Positions 28,701-40,074 of a stretch of DNA of 64,000 nucleotides are shown here, one piece after another; the first letter of the stretch is position 1, and every line of letters starts with the position of its first letter. A model generated the notes under the pieces. It did no database searches. It saw only the letters and a program-made list of their open reading frames with translations, and was not told the DNA's origin. The stretch lies in the NCBI GenBank assembly GCA_018881555.1, contig JACAXG010000013.1, positions 12,662,479-12,726,478 on the forward strand. The letters are read 5' to 3'. Position numbers and translations under genes: made by a program. The stretch comes from Amblyornis subalaris (Eukaryota; Chordata; Aves; Passeriformes; Ptilonorhynchidae).

Positions 28701-31700
28701 GCTCATTGACTTATGTCAATAAAAGCCATACAGATTAGGCTGCAAAACCAGTCCTCTCAGAAATCTCACAGTTTGTCTTTCAAAACCTTCTCTCAAAAGC
28801 AGAAGAAACTTGTCTGTCTCAACAACAGTTTTAGCTCCTACTTCAAGTTCCTTCCCCAACCCAGCTGCTTTTTGAGAGTGAATTCCTTGAGGGCAAAGTA
28901 CTGGAGATAGAACCTGTTTAAACTGTCTTAAATTTGAGACGTCAGCTTCATGTTCCCTTCTTCTTTGGGTTGAGTCTCAAGGACAGTAACAATGTGAGCA
29001 CAGACAGAAAGCTGCTGGCATTTCCCAGCTGTTTCACAGCAGCTGTGCTTGGGCACCTTAATAAAGAAATGCCATCAATACAACAGGACTTTTGCTGAAG
29101 GAGCTACATCATACCGTGAACAAGGGGACCAGGTTATTTCTTAATTTTGTGTAAGGAAATGACTACTTAGAAACATGGTTTAAGAGGGCTGCTGCAGCAC
29201 GTTATTACACTCACCCTTCAAGGAAGAGAAATAGCTGGTTCATAGGATGCAGATGGGAAGCTCTCAAGTCCAGAGCCACAATGGACTCATCTTTTCAGAA
29301 ATGTAGTGCCTGACTTGTCTCCTCTGACTACAAGAGGACACGGCACTAGTCCTAGTCTGGCTGCTCCCATGTACAGACATATATTAAGATACCCAAGGCA
29401 TTGGAAAATTACAGCTTTTGGTACGTACATTGGTAGATGTGGAGGAAGGATTCACAGAGCCTGCTGGTAAATATAGGCTCAGGAAGGTCTCGGAAATACT
29501 GCTTGACCATATCTGCCACGTCAAATGCTGACTGCCCTTCGTAGCAGACATTGTTTGGGTTGGTTTCATTCATTTCTCTTAAAGACAGAATCCTGGATTT
29601 AACACCAGATTTTCGGAACAGGCCAACCTGTGGGTAAAAGAAAATATTAGAGACAGAGAAAGGAGTCATAAGGGATCAAACTTCTGACAAATAATTGATC
29701 CTTCACCTTCTCTGGGATAGCAAAGATCCTGTGGCAGTGGGATCTAACACCAAAATACTTTTGTATCATCCGAAGCAGCATGGCAGGCAAACCACGCCTG
29801 ATGCCCACAGAACCAGCTGTGACATACCAATTTACATGTTTGCTTGCTTTTTATTTAATGCAAAATTACTCTTTCACTTTTAAAACACTACTGTTGACAT
29901 CTGTCCATTTTCTTGGGCAGGCTCTCTTTGCACATGGCAAATGCAAGTTTCAAATGCACCAATGTGCCCATCCAAACACAAACCTGCATCAAGTATTGGC
30001 TCACACAAACCAGCTGTGAGAGCCACAGGGCTCAGGTTTAACACCTCGTACATCTGATACATCTGATCCATCCACAGGTTGGCAAAGGACAGTTGCCATT
30101 TTGAGAGAAATTACGATTTTATTTTTAATATGGTTGTCAATTGAGTTTCAGACAAAAGCGAGATTTAGGAGTTTTCCACGAGCTCAACCCCAACCAAACT
30201 GCTGCTGACAATTTTACTCTGTGCCACTGAGACAGTATTTACACTCTTTGGTTTATTTATACGAACTGAATGGATACCATGACCTCAAAATGAAACACAC
30301 TTGCATTGGCACTTCACAGAACTCTTTAGTACACAGTTTTGTACTTTGGTGTGATATTACACACCTAGACAATGGCAAAGCACAGGAAAAAAAGGTCCTC
30401 TCTTTAACTAACATGTCTCCTGTCACGGGGTCTTCCATTTCTATGCTATGGAAATACCATATGCAGCACACACTTTCACTGCCATCTCCACTTAGGGGAT
30501 AAAGACAGAGCTGAGATACAGAAAAAGATGTTACAGGCACTGCTGTAATGTTTTCTCTCTGCTTAGTGGTGCATTTCAGCTGAAACAAGATTAATTTTCA
30601 CATTAGCTCTGGCACTACCAGCAGCCGCAGAAGAGAGGGAACAACGACATTGTCTGGCAGATTTACCTCCCTAGGGAGCTGAGACACGACACCTCCCCAG
30701 GCAAAGACAGCCTGGCTGTCTGCACCCAGAGAACAGACTGCAGAGGGTTCAGAGAGGCAAGGCACAAAAGTACAGTACAGGGCTAAAGGTATTCCCAGAA
30801 GGAATCAGCACTGGTATTTCCTCACAGGCCACTCGCTCAGACCTACACCCTTCTGCCTTTTCTTGAGGGGCAAGAAAGTCCTTCACAAAAGTTAGAAACA
30901 GCATGTGGTTCCTTGGAGCTGCTCTGGGCTGCCTCGAGCTCATACCTGGTCAAGAAAGTGACTTCTCAGNTAGTCCAGGGCTTGCAGGATGCCATTGGGC
31001 AGAGGGTGGCTTGTTCGCTGCACATTCAGAAGTAAAGGAACCCCAAACACATTTTTGTCCTTGTAGTCTGAGGCTTTTGGTTTTTTAATGAACTTTGGTA
31101 TGGTCCTGGAAACAAAAACATGCAACTTACTAGGTCTGCAGCACATTCCACCTGCTGCTTTACATTCAGGGTTTAGCTGTACCTTGTCACAACCCCAAAT
31201 TCTGCCACATACCTGTACACACAGCATCAGGAGGGAGAGAGAATCAGAAAAGGCTGATTGTCATCCTGATCAGCAGGGATGACTTCCTCATTTCATTACT
31301 GAAATTAGCTTTAGTAAAGCATCCTCATGGGAAATACATTCCAGCCCTTTAGGGCACTGCAGGTTTTTTTCATTCTTTCTATACTCAAGTACCAGCTCGC
31401 TATCACAAAATGCTGACTGACATTTCTAAGTTCTCTGAGTGTCTGAACTTGTCACTGGTTTAGTTCTAACAGTGACTCAATGCTGGATTCTCAGTCCAGC
31501 CAGCTTTCACCTCAGGCCCCACAATCCCTGGAAAGGAACTCTGACAAAGCCCTGCAATTGGGCAAATTTAAAGAGAAACTATGATGTGCTTTAAAATCAG
31601 TAACAGCATGACCACCAGCGAGGAGCCAAAGTGCAGCCCATAGCAGAGGAAATCCTGGAGCCATGGAAATGACCATGAAGCTGCTGGCTATTCAACAGGA

Positions 31701-34700
31701 TGAAATTCTTCAGCTTGAACACGTGTAATGGAGGCAGAAAAGGAAATTCACCTGCTTATGTCAACTCCTCTCTTTCCAGCACAGGTTGCTTTAATATTAG
31801 ACAACTTACCAGTTCCAGCCCTGCTTGCTGGAAGGGGAATATCTGTCCATTAAAGCCGTGAGTTTCAACAAGGCCAGCTTTTGTGTGCGGGCCAGCTGTG
31901 CAGCCGACTGGCCATCGGTCTGCAGGGAAAGGCTCTCCAAGTTCACGCTCTCCTCCACAGACCAGTGATGCTTCCCGTGCCTAGGGGATAAATATTGTTT
32001 AAGCTTAGGACCATTTCCATCATTCCTGTTAGTTTCCTGCCCGCATCTGTGAAGCACCTAAGACTCTAAATGACCTGTGATTAGTTGCACTTAAACAAGG
32101 TACTTCCCATCCAGAAGGGCCTCTGGCAATACANACTGGTTCCCTAGGCTGTAAGGGCTGATTCCAAATGTCTGAGCGCTCATGCAGATTATGAGTGTCC
32201 TATTTTCAGCAGAGGTCAGATGTTGGCACCAGAGTGCCTACGGACTGGTACCTGGCACCAGCAGTGCAGACCCTGCTACCTGGAACAGACTTAAGAATAC
32301 TTTGCTCTGTCTAAGCAATTCTATTTCGAGTGGACAGAATCAAAGCGAAACCCAAGGATAGCTGACCTGTTGGTCTTTTTAGAGTCTGTAATGTATGTCA
32401 GGTCTGCAGAACCAGTCTCCTTGCCCAGGCCACAGCTGCTCTCTCCCTCAGCCTCCCCTGCTGTCTTATCTTCCGAGCCCTCTGTTTCAAGACAGCTTTC
32501 TTTAGGGGAGGGCGGGTACAAACAGGTCAGGTCACTGGCAAAGTCAGAATCCCCATCATCTGAGAACTTCTCTGTCCACTGATCAACCAACTTTTTGAGA
32601 CCATTCACATCTGCTATGACATTGTTCAGTTCTGAGAAAACGTCATCATCACCAACTTGTGCTGCCTCCATATTCTCAAGGTCAATGTTGGGCATGTTGT
32701 CATACACACTCAGCCTGTTATCTGTGCCCGAACGGGCACTCCTGGGGGCTCTGGGGTCCTTGGAACCACTCCTGCTCCGGCTCCGCCTGCACCCATGGAA
32801 GCTCCCGGTTCTCCAGTTGACAGAAGAGTTGTCTGCTGGAGACAGGGAGCTGTCTGTGAGCACTGTGGGGAAAGTGCCAGGTTTATGGCCTTGTGGTATT
32901 TGAAACATCTGGTGCTTTTGTAACGTCATGTCATTTCTTAAGTTTTGCTGAGATAGATCACTCCACAGCAAGAGCTTGCTGGAGTCCATGTGCTCTGCGT
33001 ACATTCCCCTCTCTTCACAGGGGCTGCCTGGTTTTATAACAGGACTTGGAGTGCTCCCCATGCTGCTCTTTCCAGACTGATTGCTGGTATTGCAACTCCG
33101 GGGAGAAAAGGAAGAATTGTTCTTTGTTTGGATGCCAGAGAGGTCAGAAATATTTACACAGTTCAGCATCTTCATCTTTTCTTCATTAAGTCCTTCCAGA
33201 AGAACAGGTTCACTTATTATGGGTTTGGCCTTTGACTGACCACTCCTTAAGTTGCAGCTCCTTAAATGCAGCTTCTCCATTTTCTTTAGAAGGCTCTTCC
33301 TCTTTTTAGATGGTGACTTATCCAAAAGCTTCTCCTCACTGGTGATATTTAAAAATTCACTGGGGGAAGGAGAACAACTGAAAGCAGAGTCCAATGAAGG
33401 TACCTTAACTGAGGAACATCTTGAGGAACTCGTGCTGGTTTCCACATCTTCAAAAGGTTTTGGGGAGTTAACAATATCACTGTCAGCACTGCTGGTGCTG
33501 TGAATTGAGGACACATCGTGTTTCTCACCATGATCCAGAAAAACACTGTCTTCATTGTTGATGATCTTCAGAACTGGACTGCCTGGGGTGGATGCTCCAG
33601 CACCCTCCTCTGCTGGAAAACCTGCCAGGCTCCCGATGCGAGACCACCGCTGACTGCACCTCTCATAAGCCCATCTGTTACTTATTGCACAAGGTTCATC
33701 ATCTTCAGAGTCATCACTCTTGGAAGGGAAAAAAAATACAATTCAAGGGCAAAATCTGCAAATTTTAAATTACAAAAACACATTTAACATAAAAAAGAGA
33801 CTTAAATTTTCTGCCAGCCTCCAAAATGCCCAAGACCAACATGGAAATGTGACCATCCGGTCACTGAAGGTCTGCCCTGAGCTAGTTGGAAAACATGCTG
33901 ACAAATGACTCCCAAGTATGCTGACAAATCTGGAAAAGGTGACACAGGAAAAGGTGACAGATTTAACCTAGGGGTGAAAAGTCCTGTTTTGNGGCAAATC
34001 CAAGGGTTTTGGAAGATAATTATATTGGGTTTCCATGATTCTTCCTAAAGCCAAACAAATAAAAGAGTCTCACAATTCTGTGACCAGAACTCATCCATTT
34101 TCATGTAAAGAAGTGTTTGGCTGTGGGACTGTGACAGCATCAATATCTGGGCACCATCTTGGAGCCCCCAGCCTCCCCTGCCACCTGCCCCCCGGTGCCC
34201 CCTTTGCTGGATTGTCCCCATTCTGAGGGAACACAGGGACAGCAAAAGGTTAGAGAGATGGGAACCACCTGTCTCTTCTCTGTGGGCTCTCTTGCCCCAT
34301 TCTTCCCTAATGAAAGAGTGGAACTTTCCAAAAAAAAGAAACTTTTCCAGAAGATGGCATTATATTCTCACTAGTCCTCCTGTTTAATCCACCGTACCTC
34401 AGAGGCTCTGCAGACCTGGTGTTGCCCAAGCTGTGGCTCCCACTCTGTCTTAGCTGCAGCACTTTTGTGGGAGAGCAACAGCACAGCTAAAACCTCCCCA
34501 GCTGCTACTGGCTGAACATTTGAATTGCCCATTTATATTCTTTGTTTTCTCAATAAGTATGAACTTTCAGTTCCAGGACTTTCATAAGGTGTGAAACTAC
34601 TTAGGAAAGCAATAATAGACATGTTGAGGAGGGGCTTTGAGGCAACTATTGGAGAGTAACGTGTGTTGAATGAATTTTTAAAACTTCATGCACCTTTAAA

Positions 34701-37700
34701 CCCAGGTTTTTGATACAGTAGCTGAACACATTTTTAATGGGAACAGGAACTGTGTGTTACAAACATACCCGTTTCCTATCACGGCTTATTTCCACTTTCA
34801 TTGATGCATACTTGTTCAGTGTGTTCAGCCTTCTAGGGTGTGAAAAAAAGACAGGAGTTGTAAATTTAAACTATTTCATTCCTTGAAAACAAACATGCAC
34901 CAAACTAGTTGTGATCTTCTGCCACAGAGTCTTCGTTATTGGTGTCAAAGACTGACATGCTGTTAGAGGTTCCCATATATTGGTCCCCAAAACAAGCACC
35001 AAGAACAATCCCACTTCCGGTTCCACCATCTTAAGACTAGAAAAGACAACCATAATCAATCATTTAATCAAAAAATCACATTATTAGCTTTAATGATTGT
35101 GAAAAACTGTATATTGATTTAAGATTCTGAAAATAAATGAAACTCTGAGTGGGTTTCTTGAAAAAAAAATTTAAAAATCAAGACATTAACCTGTATCCCT
35201 GCAAGGACTTTATTATCTACCATTTTAATTAAAGCCTGTGGAATCAGTAAGGTTACAAACCAGTCAGTTAATTGTCAAACAATAAGTGGCATCAAGAGGA
35301 GGCACACTGACAGCCTCCAAGGAGCACTCAGGACAGAAATCATACCAAGAAACACAATATACCCAAAATTCTCTAGGATCTGCTGTGCCTTAGAGATGTG
35401 TATGTGAACGACTCCTCTTGGTGCTCTGGTACAGGCAGAATTGGAATTCAGGTGATCTGACAGGACAGAAAAGGACCAAAACACTTTGCCAGGAGAGAAC
35501 TTTCCAGTCCCCTAAGCGCTAGAAATCCAAATTTCTTCTAAAGAAATTCTGCTAAACAACCTCATAATGGGAAGGCTTCAGTAACTGCAGTACCAAGTAG
35601 AAAGCCTCACACTCTCCTGGCACTCTTCCATGGGGAAATTCCAAAGGGCCGTGAGTTTGACTTTGCACTGACAATGCAGGTTCACTTGTGTGTTCTGAAC
35701 AGGTGTGGCANAGCAGTAACTTCAAATCAATACATTTGCTTCTCACTCAAAAAATATTCAGGAAAGCAGAACGGATCTTGTGCAGATAATTTTTTTCTAT
35801 CTGTCTGCTGGAGCAGAAGTCAGAGGAAATCTCTGCACTCCTTTATACGTGATCCTAGAGAGCAGCCTGCCATGCTTGCAGGGAACTGGTTATTTTTTCC
35901 CAGCCTGCAGACATTTCACATTACAGAAAAGACAGATTTAACGCTCAGTATAACATCCCTGAGACCTCAGCTGAAGAAGATGTGTGGACACATGCTTACT
36001 TTACCTTTTAATTCTTAAAACAACCAACTTCAGTGTTACTAAACTATGTGTTTAAGTGATTTCCTTCAGTCACAGCGTTGGTGACTTTGTTAGTCTCTGA
36101 CAAAAACAAAGGCACGAAAAGATGAATGACAAATAACTGTGGGGCCTGGAGGTATTAAAGATGATTCATAATTAATGTTTACCTGAACAGTGATTCAATC
36201 GCATCTCCATCTAAAAATTCATGATCTCTCCTTACAGTTTTTACATCAATGGGAAACTGCATATCTGTGAACAAAGAAGTTGAATCTGAAACCTGAGTTG
36301 TAATTGCAAAGACTTTCAATTTTGCAACTTATTTATCACAGGTGAAATGGACCTAATTCTTTTTCTGTAGCTATACATTCATGCAAACGTCCTTCAGGTA
36401 AGTGAGGATCAGTTCCTTAGAGCAAGCAGGGGAATAAATGCAGGGATCTGCTTGCTGCTGTTACTACAGGTAGACAGGCACTTCTGCATTTCCAGGAGCT
36501 TGCAGTGACTAAGAGCCATAGACAAGAAACACAAAATAACCCTTAGATTTGGTTTGGTTCTCTGCATGTTCTGCCTTCAATGCAGTACAAAGCTGGGATT
36601 ATTTTACACGAGCTTTTGCTGTGGTGAGGTGCAACGCAGCTCATGAGGTGTTCTCTGAGCTGTGGTGANCTTGACACCTCATGCTGGGCTGGAAGCTGAG
36701 CAATTCACCAGCTGAAGAGTTCCATGCTTCAGCTTCTGAGATTCAGCCTTGCAGACGAGGGGACCACCGAGGTCTGTAGGTATTTTCTTAGCTTATTTTA
36801 TAAGCTTAATTTTCCTTGCCAGGTCAGGACACTGCATAAGCAGCAAGGTAATGCAGAGGATTCATTTTCCAAAAGCATGGCAATGCACATTTCCAGCAAA
36901 CAGCTCATAGAATAAAATCTGCTGTAGGCAGACAGGAAGCAATTCCAGGGACAGCAGGTTTCATGAAATACAGCTCTCAAATCCAGCTCTGTGGCTTGAC
37001 TTCCAGTTTTCAATTTTGCAGTGACATGAGGAGGTGGGAATGAGAGCAGGTAGAAGTTACTGTCGTTATATTAAGTGTAGTTCTTTGATAAAATCTCTCT
37101 TAGGAATAGATTAGCTTTTGTTACTTTAATATTTGTAACAAACNTATTTTACAGAAAAACAGTTTCAAGGTATATGCACAAGTGTGGCCTGAAAAATTAT
37201 ACAATTTGTTAGCAAATCCATACCTCCCCCAAGAAATAAGCACTCTTTGTAGCTTTAACAACATGAAAACATGCTGAAAGTGCATTTTTGACTGGCTGGC
37301 TGCTGCTGAGTATCTGTTCTAAACACTGATGATTGCAAGATGATTTTTCCAACATTATTTTTCAAAACACCAATAAAACAATCTCACACAAACCACAGGC
37401 TGGAGAACCTTAGAGGAGTTTTGGTTACAATCAGTGNTTGGAAAGGTCACCTCCAGCACTCCAAGAAAAAGAGCCTGGAAAAACTGTAAGTAACTAAAAA
37501 TTACAAAACCAGAAATTTGACTGAGTTACAGTCTAACAATAGGAAAAGGAAACCAGGAAAGATTTGGTCCTTTATAAAATTCTACTGAGTCCCTGCTGAG
37601 ATGTCCCTTCTGCAAGAAAAACACACCAAGTTGCCATTTTTCTACAGGTTTGCATGAAGATATAACAGAATTTGGAAGTGTTNCCATCAAAAGTGTCAGG

Positions 37701-37849
37701 TTCTGAAATATATTATTTATGTGAACAATTCCAGTCGAATTCAGTGTCAGCTGCTTGACAAGTCTTTGTGATCATACCTTCAAACAGCTGAGCATACTGG
37801 GGAAATCCAGCAGCTCTCAGCCAGTCGCAGGCTTCTCTGGCTTCAATCT
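25628..37849 (-). CDS. SAM + RhoGAP protein of the DLC1/STARD13/STARD8 family (fourth paralogue?)
   Basis: DLC proteins are focal-adhesion Rho GTPase-activating proteins. Minus-strand exons in transcript order are 37849-37778, 36264-36183, 34832-34769, 33718-32367, 31980-31810, 31105-30946, 29627-29429, 27733-27514 and 25742-25628. They total 2,435 nt, with every junction GT-AG and in phase and no stop. The order is a SAM domain (EACDWLRAAGFPQYAQLFE), a long Ser-rich linker in one 1.35-kb exon with SVYDNMP and an LD-like helix, then RhoGAP with arginine finger LFRKSG (R at 29613-29615) and NQMTPTNIAVCLAPSLF. The linker is too diverged to be DLC1, STARD13 or STARD8 themselves, and those lie elsewhere in vertebrate genomes. 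The SAM exon needs a 5' partner with one spare base. The usual C-terminal START domain was not found downstream, so the 3' end is unresolved. No symbol is assigned. Confidence 0.9.
26768..26832. repeat. 33-bp tandem duplication
   Basis: The unit ccccacagccagctgtgctctcctgccc occurs twice at a 33-bp spacing, in a DLC-like intron. Confidence 0.85.
27514..27733 (-). CDS. DLC-like exon: RhoGAP core
   Basis: This exon has 220 nt and encodes YVPKDQQFQAVQAAILLLPK, ENREALKILLFFLRDVVAFV and ENQMTPTNIAVCLAPSLFHL. The asparagines and the LAPSLF helix that stabilise the Rho-GAP transition state are present. Confidence 0.96.
29429..29627 (-). CDS. DLC-like exon: RhoGAP arginine finger
   Basis: This exon has 199 nt, acceptor acccacag and donor gtacgt. 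It starts VGLFRKSGVKSRI, where the arginine after LF is the catalytic finger, and continues NVCYEGQSAFDVADMVKQYF and RDLPEPIFTSRLCESFLHIY. Confidence 0.96.
30946..31105 (-). CDS. DLC-like exon: RhoGAP N-terminal part
   Basis: This exon has 160 nt after gtttccag. It encodes TIPKFIKKPKASDYKDKNVF and GVPLLLNVQRTSHPLP, ending LRSHFLDQ. The N at 30970 makes a TAN codon, tyrosine in relatives. A TAA or TAG would be a stop, so this base deserves a check. Confidence 0.93.
31810..31980 (-). CDS. DLC-like exon: pre-GAP segment
   Basis: This exon has 171 nt, acceptor atcccctag and donor gtaagt. It encodes HGKHHWSVEESVNLESLSLQ and LALLKLTALMDRYSPSSKQG, homologous to the LLKLTALLEKY..SNKHG segment just before the GAP domain. 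Confidence 0.93.
32367..33718 (-). CDS. DLC-like large exon: Ser-rich linker with SVYDNMP and LD-like motif
   Basis: This exon has 1,352 nt, the characteristic giant exon of the family. It opens with SDDSEDDEPCAIS, then a basic amphipathic KKRKSLLKKMEKL, HKPGTFP...SVNWRTGSFHG, RLSVYDNMP at 32690-32710 (the tensin-binding tyrosine context in DLC1), and the LD-like helix VFSELNNVIADVNGLKKLV at about 32588-32647 (talin/FAK-binding region in DLC1). It ends after two bases of an arginine codon at the donor gtcagc, which departs from the usual gtragt. Confidence 0.93.
34769..34832 (-). CDS. DLC-like exon: RRLNTLNKYASMK
   Basis: This exon has 64 nt, acceptor caccctag and donor gtatgt. It encodes RLNTLNKYASMKVEISRDRK R, matching the RRLNTLNKCA.MK segment at the end of DLC-family SAM domains. 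Confidence 0.92.
36183..36264 (-). CDS. DLC-like exon: SAM domain, second half
   Basis: This exon has 82 nt, acceptor tgttcacag and donor gtaaac. It encodes MQFPIDVKTVRRDHEFLDGD and AIESLF, the FPIDI..V..DHDFLD block of DLC SAM domains. Confidence 0.9.
37778..37849 (-). CDS. DLC-like exon: SAM domain, first half
   Basis: This exon has 72 nt after ctcgttgcag and ends one base into the next codon before gtatga. It encodes IEAREACDWLRAAGFPQYAQ then LFE. The frame stays open for about 25 codons upstream of the acceptor, including an ATG at 37925, so an unspliced alternative start is conceivable. The family precedent favours splicing at this point. Confidence 0.9.
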
Positions 37850-39835
37850 CTGCAACGAGAACACACAATTGTTCATGGACAGTGCTCACCAGGGTCAGTG
37901 CTTTCACAGGACAAGCTAATTTCACCTGGCAGATCCTCCAAGGATCCTGTATATTAATATTTTGTTAGGATATCATTAAAAAGGGATAAATTCTTGTATC
38001 CAATGCACTTACATGCACGTAGCTCTGGAGTAGTCATTCCACCATAGGATAGATAAGCAAACACAGGAGAGAACAGATATAAGCACATACTTGGGATGTC
38101 ACACATCGGTGTAAATCAGCTGCCCCTGAGCTGGGGGCAGTGAAGCATCTGTTACAAGCTGAAATGAGCCACCAGAGCAGGGTGCAGGACACACATCTGT
38201 GCCCTCGCACAGCAAAGCCCGTTCGTGCATTCCAGCACTGAGAAATGGTGATAAGACCCAAACAAATCCTATAAATAAACTTAAAATGCTCTCACAACGT
38301 TAATAACACTGGACACGGCCTAAGCATTCCCAGAACAAGAGTTCTCAGGAGTACCTGTTGCTAGGGTCTATCAATATTTATTTCCTTGCCAACTACCTAC
38401 GCAACTTGGCAGCCGCTGCAGCACAGCAGATGTCAGGCAGAAACTGCTCGTTTTGTGACAATTGGTAAAGCCCTATGGCCGGTTCCGTAACACTCCCCCA
38501 GGAGCAGAGCAGAATAGAACCTCACTGAATCACACAACACCAGATTCCTCAGAAACACAAGCAGGTCAGCATGNGGACATGTCTTCAGCTCTCATCTCTG
38601 CCAACACTAGAATTCTCTGGGTGTGTGGAAGAGGAGAGGATTCCTACCTACACTTTCTGTAAGCCTGTGTGCACTCCAACTCATGTTCCAACAGACACCA
38701 ACCTAAAGGCAAAGACTCCTTTGAAAGGAACATTTTTAAGCTACCTTAAAATCAANCATGCTCAGTACAGAGAATGTTTCTAAAGTACCTTAAAGTGTAG
38801 CATGATAGGCTAGAGAAACAGACCTGTTCCTTAAAACTATTTTCTTTACACATACACTCCCAGATTAGGATTCCAAGGCACTTCACACACATACCTGTTC
38901 AAATTCACTGCTTGCTTTGCTCAAAGCTCTCNGTTGCAAGTCATCAGGACAACAGAATGAGGACACTTACTAAAAACATTGTACAACTTCCATGGTTTTA
39001 TTATTCTACTTCTAAACTTTAAATTGTTTCCATTATCACTTGATTAATTTGGACAATGCCATTCACAACACGGGCTTCCCTGCACAAAATTTTATGGCTT
39101 TTTCATTTGAGAATAAAGCGATTCCACAGGAATACAAGGATATTTTTACACAAAACAGATGCATGACTTCTTTTCTTTTTTCAAACTGCAGAACAGAAAT
39201 TAATTTCTTCTACAATAGCCTATATACACTATGCCTACATTTAGTGCTATACTTAGTGCCANAATTTATCACAATCTTTACCACGACACAGCATTTACTG
39301 AATACCAAGAGAGGAGACTGAAAAAAAAGACAAGCATGGTACTCACAGAACAAAAAGGAAAGAAAAAAAGTCTGTAGGAAACAGCCAGGAGGATGACCAG
39401 TCTAACCCCAAAAGTCTTCAAAGACAAAGTGATTTTCACTTAGACAAGCCCAGTAGCTTCACTCAGCCATCTCAGCTGTGGAGAAGCTGTAGCTGTCCTC
39501 ACTCCAGACCTCAGCCCGGTCAGCCAGAGCCTGTGCACAGCTCTCCTGAGCTCAGACAGGGACTGTGCAGGGGTTGAAGCTTCCCCAGTTCCCAACACGT
39601 TCAAAGTACAACTCTATTTTTAGAGCAAACCAAGCCATGGACTGTGATGCAAATAAGAACAGGCAGAAAAATATTTTGCACCTAGTGAGGATATTTTCAA
39701 GGAATATGACTGAAAATACAATGGCATTGTCACAGTTACAGGTGGCCTCTTCCATAGGACAAGGACACAGGAGCTGGGGAATTTCCTTTGCTTATGTAAA
39801 TCTTGAGGCCTTTTAACATACCTTTGCACAGTCAC

Positions 39836-40074
39836 AGGGCAGGTTTAGATTAGATATTAGGAACAAATTCTTCCCTGTGAGGGTGGTGAGGCCCTGGCAC
39901 AGGTTGCCCAGAGAAGCTGTGGCTGCCCCATCCCTGGAAGTGTCCAAGGCCAGGCTGGATGGGGTTTGGAGCAACCTGGGATAGTGGAAGTTGTCCCTGC
40001 CCATGGCAGGGGACTGGAACTGGATAATCCTTGAAGTCCCTTCCAACCCAAAACTCTTATATGATTCTATAAAT
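39836..40074 (+). mobile_element. CR1 LINE 3' end, well preserved
   Basis: The segment contains the diagnostic run of CR1 3' words: tagattagatattaggaaca, gaggccctggcacaggttgc, ccatccctggaagtgtccaa, ccaggctggatggggtttgg, gcaacctgggatagtggaag and cccttccaacccaaaactct, then the tail atgattctat. It is the strongest sign in the window of an avian genome. Confidence 0.95.

Noticed and set aside
37713..37925. Reading the SAM exon as starting at the in-frame ATG at 37925
   Set aside because: DLC1 and STARD13 splice at exactly IEA(K/R)EACDW, and the acceptor ctcgttgcag is present here. The upstream residues show no family similarity. Kept only as an alternative.
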